Source: Verrucomicrobiota bacterium
Lineage (GTDB): Bacteria > Verrucomicrobiota > Kiritimatiellia > JAKQHR01
Length of the DNA: 42,037 nucleotides
Reading direction: 5' to 3'
NCBI GenBank assembly: GCA_029557905.1
Contig: JAKQHR010000132.1
Location: forward strand, 1-42,037
Shown: piece by piece, positions 8,495 to 15,969 of the stretch
How positions within the stretch are numbered: position 1 is the first letter of the stretch
How the letters are laid out: each line of letters opens with the position of its first letter
The notes under the pieces: model-generated
The model's input: only the letters and a program-made list of their open reading frames with translations
Told to the model about the DNA's origin: nothing
Database searches by the model: none
Made by a program: the position numbers and the translations under genes

Positions 8495-9067
8495 ATGTCG
8501 TCGCCTGTTGGACATTCAGTGATTGGTGCAGCGTTTGGCGTGCTGTATTTTCTGAAGCCCGCCGGCAGGCGGGGTCTTTGGGTCCAGGCGGCAGAGAAGT
8601 GGCCCTGGATTCTGGGTGCGGCGCTTTTTGCCAATTTGCCGGATATTGACTACATCCCCGGAGTCATGGCGGGGGAGCTGAATCTTTATCATCATGGAGT
8701 CACACACACGCTGGGCTGGGCGGCGCTGGTTTCACTGCTCGTATGGATTCCGCTGCGGCCCAAAGGGGCCCGGGGCAGGGAACTGAGTCTGATATTTCTG
8801 CTGCTTTTCAGCCATCTCGCACTGGACTGGGTGACGGCTGACGGGAAGGAACCCTATGGCATAATGATCCTGTGGCCATTCTCGAATAATTATTTCATTT
8901 CTGAAGTTCCTCTGCTTCCTCATCTGCGCAAGGCCGATTTCACTGAACTGCTGGATCCGTACAATTTCAGGATAATGGCCGTCGAGATTCTGCGGACTCT
9001 TCCGGTTCTTCTGCTGGCGCTGGCGTGTAAATTATTTGGAGGGCGGCGCGGCGCGCCGCCGCTGTGA
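8495..9067 (+). CDS. DUF457/YdjM-like membrane metal-dependent hydrolase
   Basis: The 190-residue polytopic protein has a histidine/aspartate pattern typical of the YdjM/DUF457 family: SPVGHSVIGA at the start, NLPDIDYIPG near residue 55, YHHGVTHTLG near 75, and SHLALDWVTADG near 115. Four to five hydrophobic segments are present. The family is predicted to hydrolyse phosphate esters at the membrane. ATG 8495 is used because the conserved SPVGH motif follows directly; an in-frame TTG at 8471 would add eight residues. The last codons contain a perfect 9-bp inverted repeat (9042-9060) that forces the Gly/Arg/Pro-rich tail. Confidence 0.85.
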   Translation: MSSPVGHSVIGAAFGVLYFLKPAGRRGLWVQAAEKWPWILGAALFANLPDIDYIPGVMAGELNLYHHGVTHTLGWAALVSLLVWIPLRPKGARGRELSLIFLLLFSHLALDWVTADGKEPYGIMILWPFSNNYFISEVPLLPHLRKADFTELLDPYNFRIMAVEILRTLPVLLLALACKLFGGRRGAPPL

Positions 9068-9095
9068 AACGGTCCCGCAGAGCCCGCCCCTCCAT

Positions 9096-9605
9096 TCATC
9101 CATCCTGCAAGTTGATCTGCCGCAAAGCTTCGTAGAGCACAATGGCAGCCGCATTGGCCAGATTCTGCGACCGCACACGGATATCTTTCATGGGGAGACA
9201 GACCAGTTCTTCGGGATGGGCATCCGTGATTTCGGGAGGCAGCCCCCTGGTTTCACTCCCGAACACCAGCGCATCGCCCGCCTGATAGGCCATATCGGTA
9301 TAAAGTCGCGGCCCGCGGGTGCTGAAGAAGAAGATCCTTTCCGGGTTGATATCCTTCTGAAATGCCTGAAATGACCGGTGGCGGAATATACGGGCGTATT
9401 CCCAGTAATCCAGTCCCGCGCGCCGAATTGCCGATTCGGTCAGCTGAAATCCGAGAGGTTCAATCAGGTGCAGTTCAGAACCGGTGCCGGCGCAAAGACG
9501 GACGATATTGCCTGTATTGGGAGGAATCTCCGGTTCCACCAGAACCAGCCGAAGCGGGGGGGATGGCCATCGGAATCCTGTTATGTGGCATGATTTTTCT
9601 GACAT
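9096..9605 (-). CDS. trmL: tRNA (cytidine(34)-2'-O)-methyltransferase TrmL
   Basis: The 169-residue SPOUT-fold methyltransferase acts on the wobble base of tRNA-Leu in characterised relatives. EPEIPPNTGNIVRLCAGTG near residue 25 is the family N-terminal motif. VFGSETRGLP near 115 and the C-terminal knot strand ending NLANAAAIVLYEALRQ form the AdoMet site. The frame is open upstream, but ATG 9605 gives the normal length with about 15 extra N-terminal residues. The gene is divergent from rpmB and converges on the DUF457 gene. Confidence 0.93.
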   Translation of the reverse strand: MSEKSCHITGFRWPSPPLRLVLVEPEIPPNTGNIVRLCAGTGSELHLIEPLGFQLTESAIRRAGLDYWEYARIFRHRSFQAFQKDINPERIFFFSTRGPRLYTDMAYQAGDALVFGSETRGLPPEITDAHPEELVCLPMKDIRVRSQNLANAAAIVLYEALRQINLQDG

Positions 9606-9639
9606 CTTGATTGCACCGGGATTTTGCGGCCTTTTTTGC

Positions 9640-9668
9640 TTGCGCCACCTCCAGATGCCCTCTATATT
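9640..9668 (+). promoter_or_regulatory. Probable rpmB promoter
   Basis: -35 TTGCGC (9640-9645), a 17-bp spacer, and -10 TATATT (9663-9668). About 22 nt of leader follow, with a GAGGAG ribosome-binding site before ATG 9697. Confidence 0.5.
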
Positions 9669-9696
9669 TCGCGCACTTTTTATTGAGGAGCTTGAA

Positions 9697-9924
9697 ATGT
9701 CAAGAATATGTGAAGTATGTGGGAAAGGGCCGAGAACCGGCAACACCATTGTCAGGCGCGGGCTGGCTAAGAGCAAGGGCGGGATTGGCTTGCACACAAC
9801 CGGCATAACGCGCCGGCGCTATCTGCCCAATCTGCAGAAGATCCGTGTGGTGGAAAATGGCGGGGTCAAGACCCGCAGGGTTTGCACCAGCTGCATCAAG
9901 GCCGGCAAGGTTTCAAAGGTCTGA
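9697..9924 (+). CDS. rpmB: 50S ribosomal protein L28, zinc-binding form
   Basis: The 75-residue basic protein begins SRICEVCGKGPRTGN and contains the L28 signature around R-R-Y-L-P-N-L-Q. Cys5, Cys8, Cys63 and Cys66 form two CxxC pairs, so this is the C+ form predicted to bind zinc. It is a component of the large ribosomal subunit. It is a single-gene unit here, with a good GAGGAG site 6 nt before the ATG. The longer open frame upstream is not used because the conserved start is at 9697. Confidence 0.96.
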   Translation: MSRICEVCGKGPRTGNTIVRRGLAKSKGGIGLHTTGITRRRYLPNLQKIRVVENGGVKTRRVCTSCIKAGKVSKV

Positions 9925-9936
9925 CGCCGGATTTCC

Positions 9937-9977
9937 GCTCACGACTGATGTGAGCCTTCTCCCCGGCACATCCGGGG
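9937..9977 (+). terminator. Two consecutive hairpins after rpmB (possible terminator)
   Basis: Stem 1 is GCTCAC/GTGAGC (9937-9955, 7-nt loop). Stem 2 is CCCCGG/CCGGGG (9961-9977, 5-nt loop). Neither has a proper U-tract, so this could be a weak terminator or a leader structure of gltA. Confidence 0.4.
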
Positions 9978-10007
9978 TCGTGGTGTTATATATAAGGAGA
10001 TTGCCCC

Positions 10008-11306
10008 ATGAGTGATTCCAAAGCACAGTTGGCCCGACTGGAAATCAACGGCAGGAAATGTGAATTTCCCGTTTTGACCGGAAGTGAGGGGGAACAGAGT
10101 GTGGACATCCGCCGGCTCCGGAAGGAAACCGGACTGACCACATTTGATCCGGGCTTCGTCAACACCGCCTCCTGTCAGAGTGCCATCACGTATCTGGACG
10201 GGGAAAAAGGCATCCTGCGCTATCGCGGGTATCCGGTCGAAGAGCTGATCAAAATCTGCAATTTCATTGATGTGGCCTATCTCCTCATTCATGGCGTACT
10301 GCCCAACGAACAAGTTCGCAACGATTTCGCGCGCCTGCTGAACCGCCACTCCATGATTCACGAGTCCATGCGGACGTTCTTTGATCATTTCCCGGAAAAC
10401 GCCCACCCGATGGCAATTCTTTCCGCCATGGTGGTTTCGCTTTCCAGTTTCTATCCGGAAATGGAAAGCGATCAGGAAGGGGTGGACATGGCTGCCACGC
10501 GGCTTCTGTCCAAGATTCGCACTATTGCGGCGTTTTCCTACAAAAAGTCCATCGGGGAGCCGGTGGTGCAGCCCAGTTACAAGCTTTCGTACTGTGAAAA
10601 CTTCCTGAACATGATGTTCGCTTCGCCCGTGGCCAATTACAAACTCGACCCCGTTGTTGTTCGCGCACTCGACCAGCTGCTGATCCTGCACGCGGATCAT
10701 GAGCAGAACTGCTCCACTTCGGCTGTCCGTCTGATCGGAAGTTCCGGCGCCAATCTTTATGCCTCAGTGTCCGCCGGCATTTGTGCTCTCTGGGGACCTG
10801 CGCACGGCGGAGCCAATCAGGGGGTGATTCAGATGCTTGAGCGTCTGCAGGCGGAGGGAGGCGACGCGAAGAAGATCATTGATCGCGCCAAGGATCCGAA
10901 TGCCAATTTCCGCCTGATGGGATTCGGACACCGCGTGTACAAAACCTATGACCCGCGCGCGCGAATAGCCAAGCAGCTTTGCGAGGAGGTCCTCGGCAAA
11001 CTGGGCATAAATGAGCCGCTGCTGGATCTGGCCATGAAACTGGAGCAGGCGGCCCTTTCCGATGAATACTTCATCGAGCGAAATCTTTATCCCAATGTGG
11101 ACTTCTATACCGGGATCATCTTCCGCGCCATGGGCATTCCCACCGATATGTTCACGGTGATGTTCGCCATCGGCCGGCTGCCGGGCTGGATAGCCAACTG
11201 GCTTGAATGGATGTCCGATCCGGCCCAGAAAATAGGCCGTCCGCGCCAGCTGTATGTCGGGCCCAAAAAGCAGAAGGTACCGCCGCGCAAGCAGGGGGGA
11301 TTCTGA
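10008..11306 (+). CDS. gltA: Citrate synthase
   Basis: The 432-residue type II citrate synthase condenses acetyl-CoA and oxaloacetate in the TCA cycle. The N-terminal beta domain resembles that of hexameric bacterial enzymes (FDPGFVNTASCQSAITYLDGEKG, split here by residue 60). The catalytic set is complete: a His in LHADHEQNCS, GPAHGGANQ, the active-site His in MGFGHRVYK, and an Asp in DFYTGIIFRAMG. An AAGGAGA ribosome-binding site precedes ATG 10008, and a TGTTATATA extended -10-like sequence (9984-9992) lies just upstream. The gene sits alone and is followed by an unrelated putative barrel gene. Confidence 0.97.
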   Translation: MSDSKAQLARLEINGRKCEFPVLTGSEGEQSVDIRRLRKETGLTTFDPGFVNTASCQSAITYLDGEKGILRYRGYPVEELIKICNFIDVAYLLIHGVLPNEQVRNDFARLLNRHSMIHESMRTFFDHFPENAHPMAILSAMVVSLSSFYPEMESDQEGVDMAATRLLSKIRTIAAFSYKKSIGEPVVQPSYKLSYCENFLNMMFASPVANYKLDPVVVRALDQLLILHADHEQNCSTSAVRLIGSSGANLYASVSAGICALWGPAHGGANQGVIQMLERLQAEGGDAKKIIDRAKDPNANFRLMGFGHRVYKTYDPRARIAKQLCEEVLGKLGINEPLLDLAMKLEQAALSDEYFIERNLYPNVDFYTGIIFRAMGIPTDMFTVMFAIGRLPGWIANWLEWMSDPAQKIGRPRQLYVGPKKQKVPPRKQGGF

Positions 11307-11323
11307 TTCCCGTGCGCAGTGCA

Positions 11324-12169
11324 ATGACGCGCACCGGGAGGCAGCATTTCCTTTCGTGGATATTGTTCATCACTGCTCCGCTGCTGGCCGTTTCTTCCGA
11401 GCCATGGTCACTGGAGGCAGATATTGCAGCAGGGGGCGGGCGGCTCTCATACGAAGAGGATTCCGCGGGGCTCGAATCTGAATGGTCCGCTCCGGCATTT
11501 ATCCTCGAGGGCCGGGCGCGGCTTCGCGCACCCCGCCGTCTGCTGTTTGCCGCTTCCAGCCGCCTGACCGTGACGGATAAGGATCAGGAAGAATGGAGCG
11601 AAGACGGCCTTGTTCGACAGGAAAACCAGCTGCATCTGGCGGGAGTTCATGCGCTGGGTGAAGCAGGCTGGGCCGTTGTGCAGGCCGAGGCTCTGCAGGC
11701 AGCGATTCTGCTGGGTATGGGTGCGCGTTATCAGCACTTTGTGCGCAATGACCTGGTTCTGCGTGATGAAAGCTTTCATAACTGGGAGGAGGCTGAAGAA
11801 GACGTCTATCTGGGGTATGTGAACGCCGCCATGGAGGGCTCTGCCCGGCTCGCGCCACGGCTGAATCTCAGCGGACGCATTGAGGCCGGATATATATTCT
11901 CCGCACAGGTGGAAAACAGTCTCGTGAGCGGGCGCACTTTGGACGGAGACGATGGCCTGATTCTCGGGGCGCAGCTGTCGCTGGACTGGCAGGCCTCAGA
12001 ACGCAGCGTTGTGTCCTGTGGACTGGCGTGGGAGCTGCAGGAAATCAACGGCGATACTTCCGAGTTCTATGCTGTGCAGCAGGGAAATGTTTACCTCTAT
12101 GAAGTTGAATGGCCGGACAACACCATGGAGTCTGTCTGGGCGCAGATAAACTGGATGTTTTCTTTCTAA
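11324..12169 (+). CDS. Putative outer-membrane beta-barrel protein
   Basis: The 281-residue protein has a signal peptide (about residues 1-22, ending LLAVSSE). Alternating-polarity strands follow, rich in aromatic and acidic residues, and the chain ends in Phe (MFSF), as outer-membrane barrels often do. The strand spacing (LEADIAAGGGRLSYEEDS, ILEGRARLRAPRRLL, GRIEAGYIFSAQVEN) fits a barrel of roughly 10-12 strands. I recognise no family and no channel or enzyme motif. The start at ATG 11324 follows gltA by 17 nt; GTG 11312 is possible. The stop overlaps the ATG of the next gene (TAATG). Confidence 0.6.
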   Translation: MTRTGRQHFLSWILFITAPLLAVSSEPWSLEADIAAGGGRLSYEEDSAGLESEWSAPAFILEGRARLRAPRRLLFAASSRLTVTDKDQEEWSEDGLVRQENQLHLAGVHALGEAGWAVVQAEALQAAILLGMGARYQHFVRNDLVLRDESFHNWEEAEEDVYLGYVNAAMEGSARLAPRLNLSGRIEAGYIFSAQVENSLVSGRTLDGDDGLILGAQLSLDWQASERSVVSCGLAWELQEINGDTSEFYAVQQGNVYLYEVEWPDNTMESVWAQINWMFSF

Positions 12170-12555
12170 TGCCCCGGAAGAAACAATCCGAAGATGATTT
12201 GGAACTGCGCTTCCTGGAGGCCCTTTCCCGGCGATCGCCGGATCATGTCCGGATTCTGCAGGCGCTGGGTGATATGTACACGCAGACTGGCCAGATCAGG
12301 GAGGGACTGGCGGTTGATCTTCGACTGAGCAGTCTGGCCCCCGGGGATGGTACTGTCTGGTACAATCTTGCCTGCAGCTATGCGCTGAGCGGCAGCAAGG
12401 ACGATGCGTTCGCGGCGCTCGAAAAAGCCGTTTTTACGGGCTATGCCGGCTATGACTGGATGCAGGAGGACAAGGATCTTGAGTCCATTCGCAAAGATCC
12501 GCGGTTCAAGCAGCTTCTGACCAGAATGAAGGGATCAGGGCGGCAGGAACACTGA
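12169..12555 (+). CDS. TPR-repeat protein
   Basis: The 128-residue soluble protein has no signal peptide. Two or three TPR helix pairs are visible (ILQALGDMYTQTGQIREGL near residue 25; VWYNLACSYALSGSKDDAF near 60). A C-terminal segment (DLESIRKDPRFKQLLTRM) follows, with the D-x-R-F-x-x-L pattern frequent after TPRs. Translation is coupled to the barrel gene by the TAATG overlap, so a joint role is likely but unknown. The stop codon directly abuts the purD stop on the other strand (12555/12556). Confidence 0.8.
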   Translation: MPRKKQSEDDLELRFLEALSRRSPDHVRILQALGDMYTQTGQIREGLAVDLRLSSLAPGDGTVWYNLACSYALSGSKDDAFAALEKAVFTGYAGYDWMQEDKDLESIRKDPRFKQLLTRMKGSGRQEH

Positions 12556-13758
12556 CTAAAAATGCAGTTTCCCGATATCCGTGCGAAACTGCATCCCCTT
12601 GAATTGAATGTATTGAAGCGCTGCGTATGCGTGCTCGCGCGCCGTGGCCAGATCCGCGGATTTTGCGGTAAGACCGATTATTCGGCCCCCGTTTGTGCGC
12701 CATTTGCCGTTTGCGGCTCTGCGGCTACCCGCATGATAAATCATGATGTCGCCGGAGATTTTCTCAAGCCCCTGAATGAACAGGCTTTCTGCGATTCCCT
12801 GCGGATATTTCCCCGCAGCGGCTGTGACGCAGACCGTCCATCCGGGTGAGAACCGGACAAGCTCCCTGTTGATGAAGCCTTCGGCCGCCTGCCGAAAATA
12901 TTCCGCCAGGCTGCCTTTGATCAGCGGAAACATGGCCTGCGCTTCCGGATCGCCCATGCGGCAGTTATATTCAAGGACCTGCGGCCCGTCCGGCGTCAGC
13001 ATGAGGCCAAAATAGAGGAACCCGCGATAATGCCTGAGCGCCGCGACCGTCGGCCTGATGATCAGTGCTTCGATATCAGCCATGCTGTTCTTTTCAAGGT
13101 CGCGCGAAGCCACGGTGCCCATGCCGCCCGTGTTCGGGCCGCGGTCACCGTCGCGCAGGGGTTTATAATCGCGGGCAGGAGGCAGAATATGATATTCGCC
13201 TTCAGCGATGGTGCAGATTACAGAAAGCTCTCTCCCGGTCAGCAGACTTTCCGCAATTAGTTGTCCGTCTCCAAAAACCTTCTCGACCATCGCCTTTTGG
13301 GCGAATCGGCGGGCTTCAAGTATTGTACGGCACACACAGGTGCCTTTGCCGCCCGCCAGCCGGCTGAACTTCAGCACGCAGGGGGCCTTGATATCTTCGA
13401 CATCGGTTATGATTTTGTATGGCGCAGCGGGAATGCGATGCCGGGCCATGAATCTTTTTGCGAACACCTTGTCGGTTTCAAGGCGGGCGTCTTTTTGTGA
13501 GGGGCCTAGAACCGGTATGCCTTTAGCACGACAGCGGTCAGCCAATCCCTTATCAAGATATGCCTCAGGTCCCACAATGCACAGTTCGATGCGCATCTTT
13601 TTCATCACGGCGGGAAGTGCGGCAAGATCGCAGGCGGGGAAGGGGCGGGCCAGTTCAAAAATCGCGTCGCTGCCGGGCCATGCGAACAGTTCATTCCCGT
13701 GGAGAGCCCTCACAAGCGCATGTTCGCGGCCTCCCTGCCCGATGACGGAGATTCTCAT
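12556..13758 (-). CDS. purD: Phosphoribosylamine-glycine ligase PurD
   Basis: The 400-residue ATP-grasp enzyme makes GAR from phosphoribosylamine and glycine, the second step of de novo purine synthesis. It opens with the family start RISVIGQGGREHAL. KFSRLAGGKGTCVC near residue 140, ARDYKPLRDGDRGPNTGGMG near 205 and EYNCRMGDPEAQ near 280 are the ATP-grasp and PurD signatures. The start ATG 13758 overlaps the purN stop (ATGA). The chain is slightly short for the family (about 420-430). It is the last gene of the purSLQMND block. Confidence 0.96.
   Translation of the reverse strand: MRISVIGQGGREHALVRALHGNELFAWPGSDAIFELARPFPACDLAALPAVMKKMRIELCIVGPEAYLDKGLADRCRAKGIPVLGPSQKDARLETDKVFAKRFMARHRIPAAPYKIITDVEDIKAPCVLKFSRLAGGKGTCVCRTILEARRFAQKAMVEKVFGDGQLIAESLLTGRELSVICTIAEGEYHILPPARDYKPLRDGDRGPNTGGMGTVASRDLEKNSMADIEALIIRPTVAALRHYRGFLYFGLMLTPDGPQVLEYNCRMGDPEAQAMFPLIKGSLAEYFRQAAEGFINRELVRFSPGWTVCVTAAAGKYPQGIAESLFIQGLEKISGDIMIYHAGSRRAANGKWRTNGGRIIGLTAKSADLATAREHAYAALQYIQFKGMQFRTDIGKLHF
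12562..12594. repeat. 10-bp inverted repeat at the TPR/purD convergent junction
   Basis: ATGCAGTTTC (12562-12571) and GAAACTGCAT (12585-12594) pair perfectly around a 13-nt loop. It lies inside the last purD codons, right after the abutting stop codons. It may act as a terminator for the plus-strand TPR gene, but there is no T-run. Confidence 0.5.
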
Positions 13759-14297
13759 GACAGCCACCCGGAATAATGCTGAATGGCTTCGGCATAAAGC
13801 TTGTGCTCCTCCTTCAGAATCCGCGCCGACAGGCTCTCTTCAGTATCGCCGGGCTTGATGAAAACGACGCGCTGAGCGATGACCGTTCCAGAATCCACTT
13901 CACTGTTCACAACATGGACTGTGCAGCCGGCAATTGTTTCATGATGTTCGAGTGCCTGCCGTTGAGCATGCAGCCCCCTGAAACGCGGAAGCAGTGACGG
14001 ATGAATGTTGAGGATGCGCCCCGGGAACTGACGGACGAATTCGGGGCTTACAATCCGCATGAATCCAGCCAGCGCAATCAGATTGCAGCCCGCGGCACGA
14101 ATCTTCCCGGCCGTTTGTTCGTCAAAAGAAATGACCGGAATATCGTATGATCTGGCGATGCTGCATACCGGCGCATTGGGCTGATCGCAGACCAGCATGC
14201 AGATGGCTGCATGCAGCCTTCCCGTCCGGGCCGCGTGAACAAGTGCCTCGAAATTGCTTCCTCGTCCGGAAGCCATGACCGCAAGTTTTATGTTCAT
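13755..14297 (-). CDS. purN: Phosphoribosylglycinamide formyltransferase PurN
   Basis: The 180-residue cytoplasmic enzyme transfers a formyl group from 10-formyl-THF to GAR. ASGRGSNFEAL at residues 9-19 binds phosphate. The catalytic Asn/His are in ILNIHPSLLPRFRGLHA near residue 100, and the catalytic Asp is in NSEVDSGTVIAQ near 135. The length is a little under the common 190-210. ATGA-type overlaps join it to purM upstream and purD downstream. Confidence 0.96.
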   Translation of the reverse strand: MNIKLAVMASGRGSNFEALVHAARTGRLHAAICMLVCDQPNAPVCSIARSYDIPVISFDEQTAGKIRAAGCNLIALAGFMRIVSPEFVRQFPGRILNIHPSLLPRFRGLHAQRQALEHHETIAGCTVHVVNSEVDSGTVIAQRVVFIKPGDTEESLSARILKEEHKLYAEAIQHYSGWLS

Positions 14298-15259
14298 GAC
14301 CCCACCTTGATCCGCACGGTATGATCATCTGTTACGTGTCCAAGCCGGATCGCGGGAGGGGGGGCGTCTGTTCCGTCGTTTACCATCAGCCATCCGATGC
14401 CCATGTTGAAAACTCTGAAGGCTTCGCCTGCCTCGACTTTTGAAATGATCTTTTGTGCGGCGGGGCTGTCCCAGTATGGAATTTCAAGTTCCGCGCCATG
14501 TTCGCCAAGAATGCGGTTCAGATTCACCACGATGCCCCCACCGGTGACATGAGCCATGCCTTTAACCGGGATATTCTGATGCTTGAACATGTGAACTTCC
14601 GGGTAGTAAATCCGGGTTGTTTTCTGCAGCTCTGCTGTCTCGTGACGGCTTAAAAGTGCCGGATGCTCCTTGAGAATACGCCGGATCAGGCTGAACCCGT
14701 TGGCGTGGAAGCCGTCCGACGGAATGCCCCATACCGTGTCTCCGGGCCGGATGGAGGATATGTCCGGCACATCATTTTTCTCCGCAACACCCACGCAAAA
14801 ACCGGAGAGCTCAATTGAAGCCGTGCCCGGCATTTCTGCCAGTTCTCCGCCGCCAAGCATGCAGCCGCAGGATTGCAGGGCCTCGGCCATGCCGCTGACC
14901 AGCCGCCGTACAATGGCGCGATCCATCAAGGGCATGGCGATATAATCCAGAAACATGGCCGGTTCTGCGCTTGAGGTCAGCACATCATTGACGTTCATGG
15001 CGACGAGGTCGGCGCCCGCGGTTTCCAGCAGATCATGCTTCAGCAGAAGATCCAGCTTCGTTCCAATGCCGTCGCAGGTTGCTGTAATAACTGGGGCTTT
15101 ATAGCGTGACAGATCACAGTTGGCCGTGAACTGGCCGAAGGCATTGCTCAGCCGGAAACGTCCCTCCGTGCTTTTCTGAAGCAGGCCAATGTCCCGAACA
15201 CATTGTTCCGCAAGATCCAGGTCAACGCCCGCCTGTTTATATGTGAAGCGTTTTTTCAC
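14294..15259 (-). CDS. purM: Phosphoribosylformylglycinamidine cyclo-ligase PurM
   Basis: The 321-residue AIR synthetase closes the imidazole ring from FGAM with ATP. It starts KKRFTYKQAGVDLDLAE and has the diagnostic ITATCDGIGTKLDL near residue 60, DLVAMNVNDVLTSSAEP near 84, and HVTGGGIVVNLNRILG near 230. Length is slightly below the usual 340. The four-nt overlap with purQ and with purN indicates coupled translation. Confidence 0.97.
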   Translation of the reverse strand: MKKRFTYKQAGVDLDLAEQCVRDIGLLQKSTEGRFRLSNAFGQFTANCDLSRYKAPVITATCDGIGTKLDLLLKHDLLETAGADLVAMNVNDVLTSSAEPAMFLDYIAMPLMDRAIVRRLVSGMAEALQSCGCMLGGGELAEMPGTASIELSGFCVGVAEKNDVPDISSIRPGDTVWGIPSDGFHANGFSLIRRILKEHPALLSRHETAELQKTTRIYYPEVHMFKHQNIPVKGMAHVTGGGIVVNLNRILGEHGAELEIPYWDSPAAQKIISKVEAGEAFRVFNMGIGWLMVNDGTDAPPPAIRLGHVTDDHTVRIKVGS

Positions 15260-15969
15260 AATGCCTCATTTAAAATGTGATCATGGATGGATTTAAAGAA
15301 AAAATATCCCCATCCCCACATGGGATGTCCAGTCCAGTCGCGGTCGTAATGCTGTTCGCGCCGGACAAAGCGTTCGGGGTGGGGCATGATGCCCAGCACG
15401 CGGCCGGTGGCGTCCTGCAGGGCGGCAACGGAATCCATGGAGCCATTCACATTTTCAGAGTACCGCAGGGCGATGCGGGATTCGGGGATTCGAGTCCTGT
15501 GTACAAACCGCCCTTCAGCGTGAGCCACGGGCAGTTCAAACTCAGCCGGGAGACCTTCAAGAAACGGGCTGGATACGCCGGTTTTGTGGAGGCCAGCCCA
15601 TTTGCAGATGAACCGTCCGGATTCATTTTCGACCAGTGCCCCATCCGGCAGGAGGCCGAGATGCAGCAGTATCTGGAATCCGTTGCAGATTCCGAGAATA
15701 TAACCGCCCTGTGCCGTGAAGCTGCGCAAATCATTACCGGCGGAGCATTCGAGTTCCAGCTGGGCGAGTTTCCCGGCGAGCACATAGTCCCCGTAACTGA
15801 ATCCGCCGGCCAGCACCAGAAGCCGGCAGGTGCGAAGCGAATCCTTTGCGAACTGAGTTACAGGCATAACAGATACATTGAATCCCGCAAGCTTCAGTGC
15901 ATCGGCTGTTTCTCTGTCACAGTTGGTGCCGGGGAATTTCAGCACCAGGGCTTGAGGGCGTTCTGCCAT
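15256..15969 (-). CDS. purQ: FGAM synthase glutaminase subunit PurQ
   Basis: The 237-residue class I glutamine amidotransferase supplies ammonia to PurL. The start QALVLKFPGTNCDRET is the PurQ pattern. The nucleophile is Cys95 in YILGICNGFQ, and the His/Glu pair is in GIMPHPERF near residue 205. The start ATG lies 31 nt inside the 3' end of purL, so translation is probably coupled. Together with the separate purS and purL genes this is the three-subunit FGAM synthase, unlike the fused proteobacterial enzyme. Confidence 0.96.
   Translation of the reverse strand: MAERPQALVLKFPGTNCDRETADALKLAGFNVSVMPVTQFAKDSLRTCRLLVLAGGFSYGDYVLAGKLAQLELECSAGNDLRSFTAQGGYILGICNGFQILLHLGLLPDGALVENESGRFICKWAGLHKTGVSSPFLEGLPAEFELPVAHAEGRFVHRTRIPESRIALRYSENVNGSMDSVAALQDATGRVLGIMPHPERFVRREQHYDRDWTGHPMWGWGYFFFKSIHDHILNEAL

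Noticed and set aside
9042-9060. GC-rich 9-bp inverted repeat as a terminator of the DUF457 gene
   Set aside because: It is inside coding sequence, has a 1-nt centre and no T-run; more likely a by-product of the Gly/Arg/Pro-rich tail.
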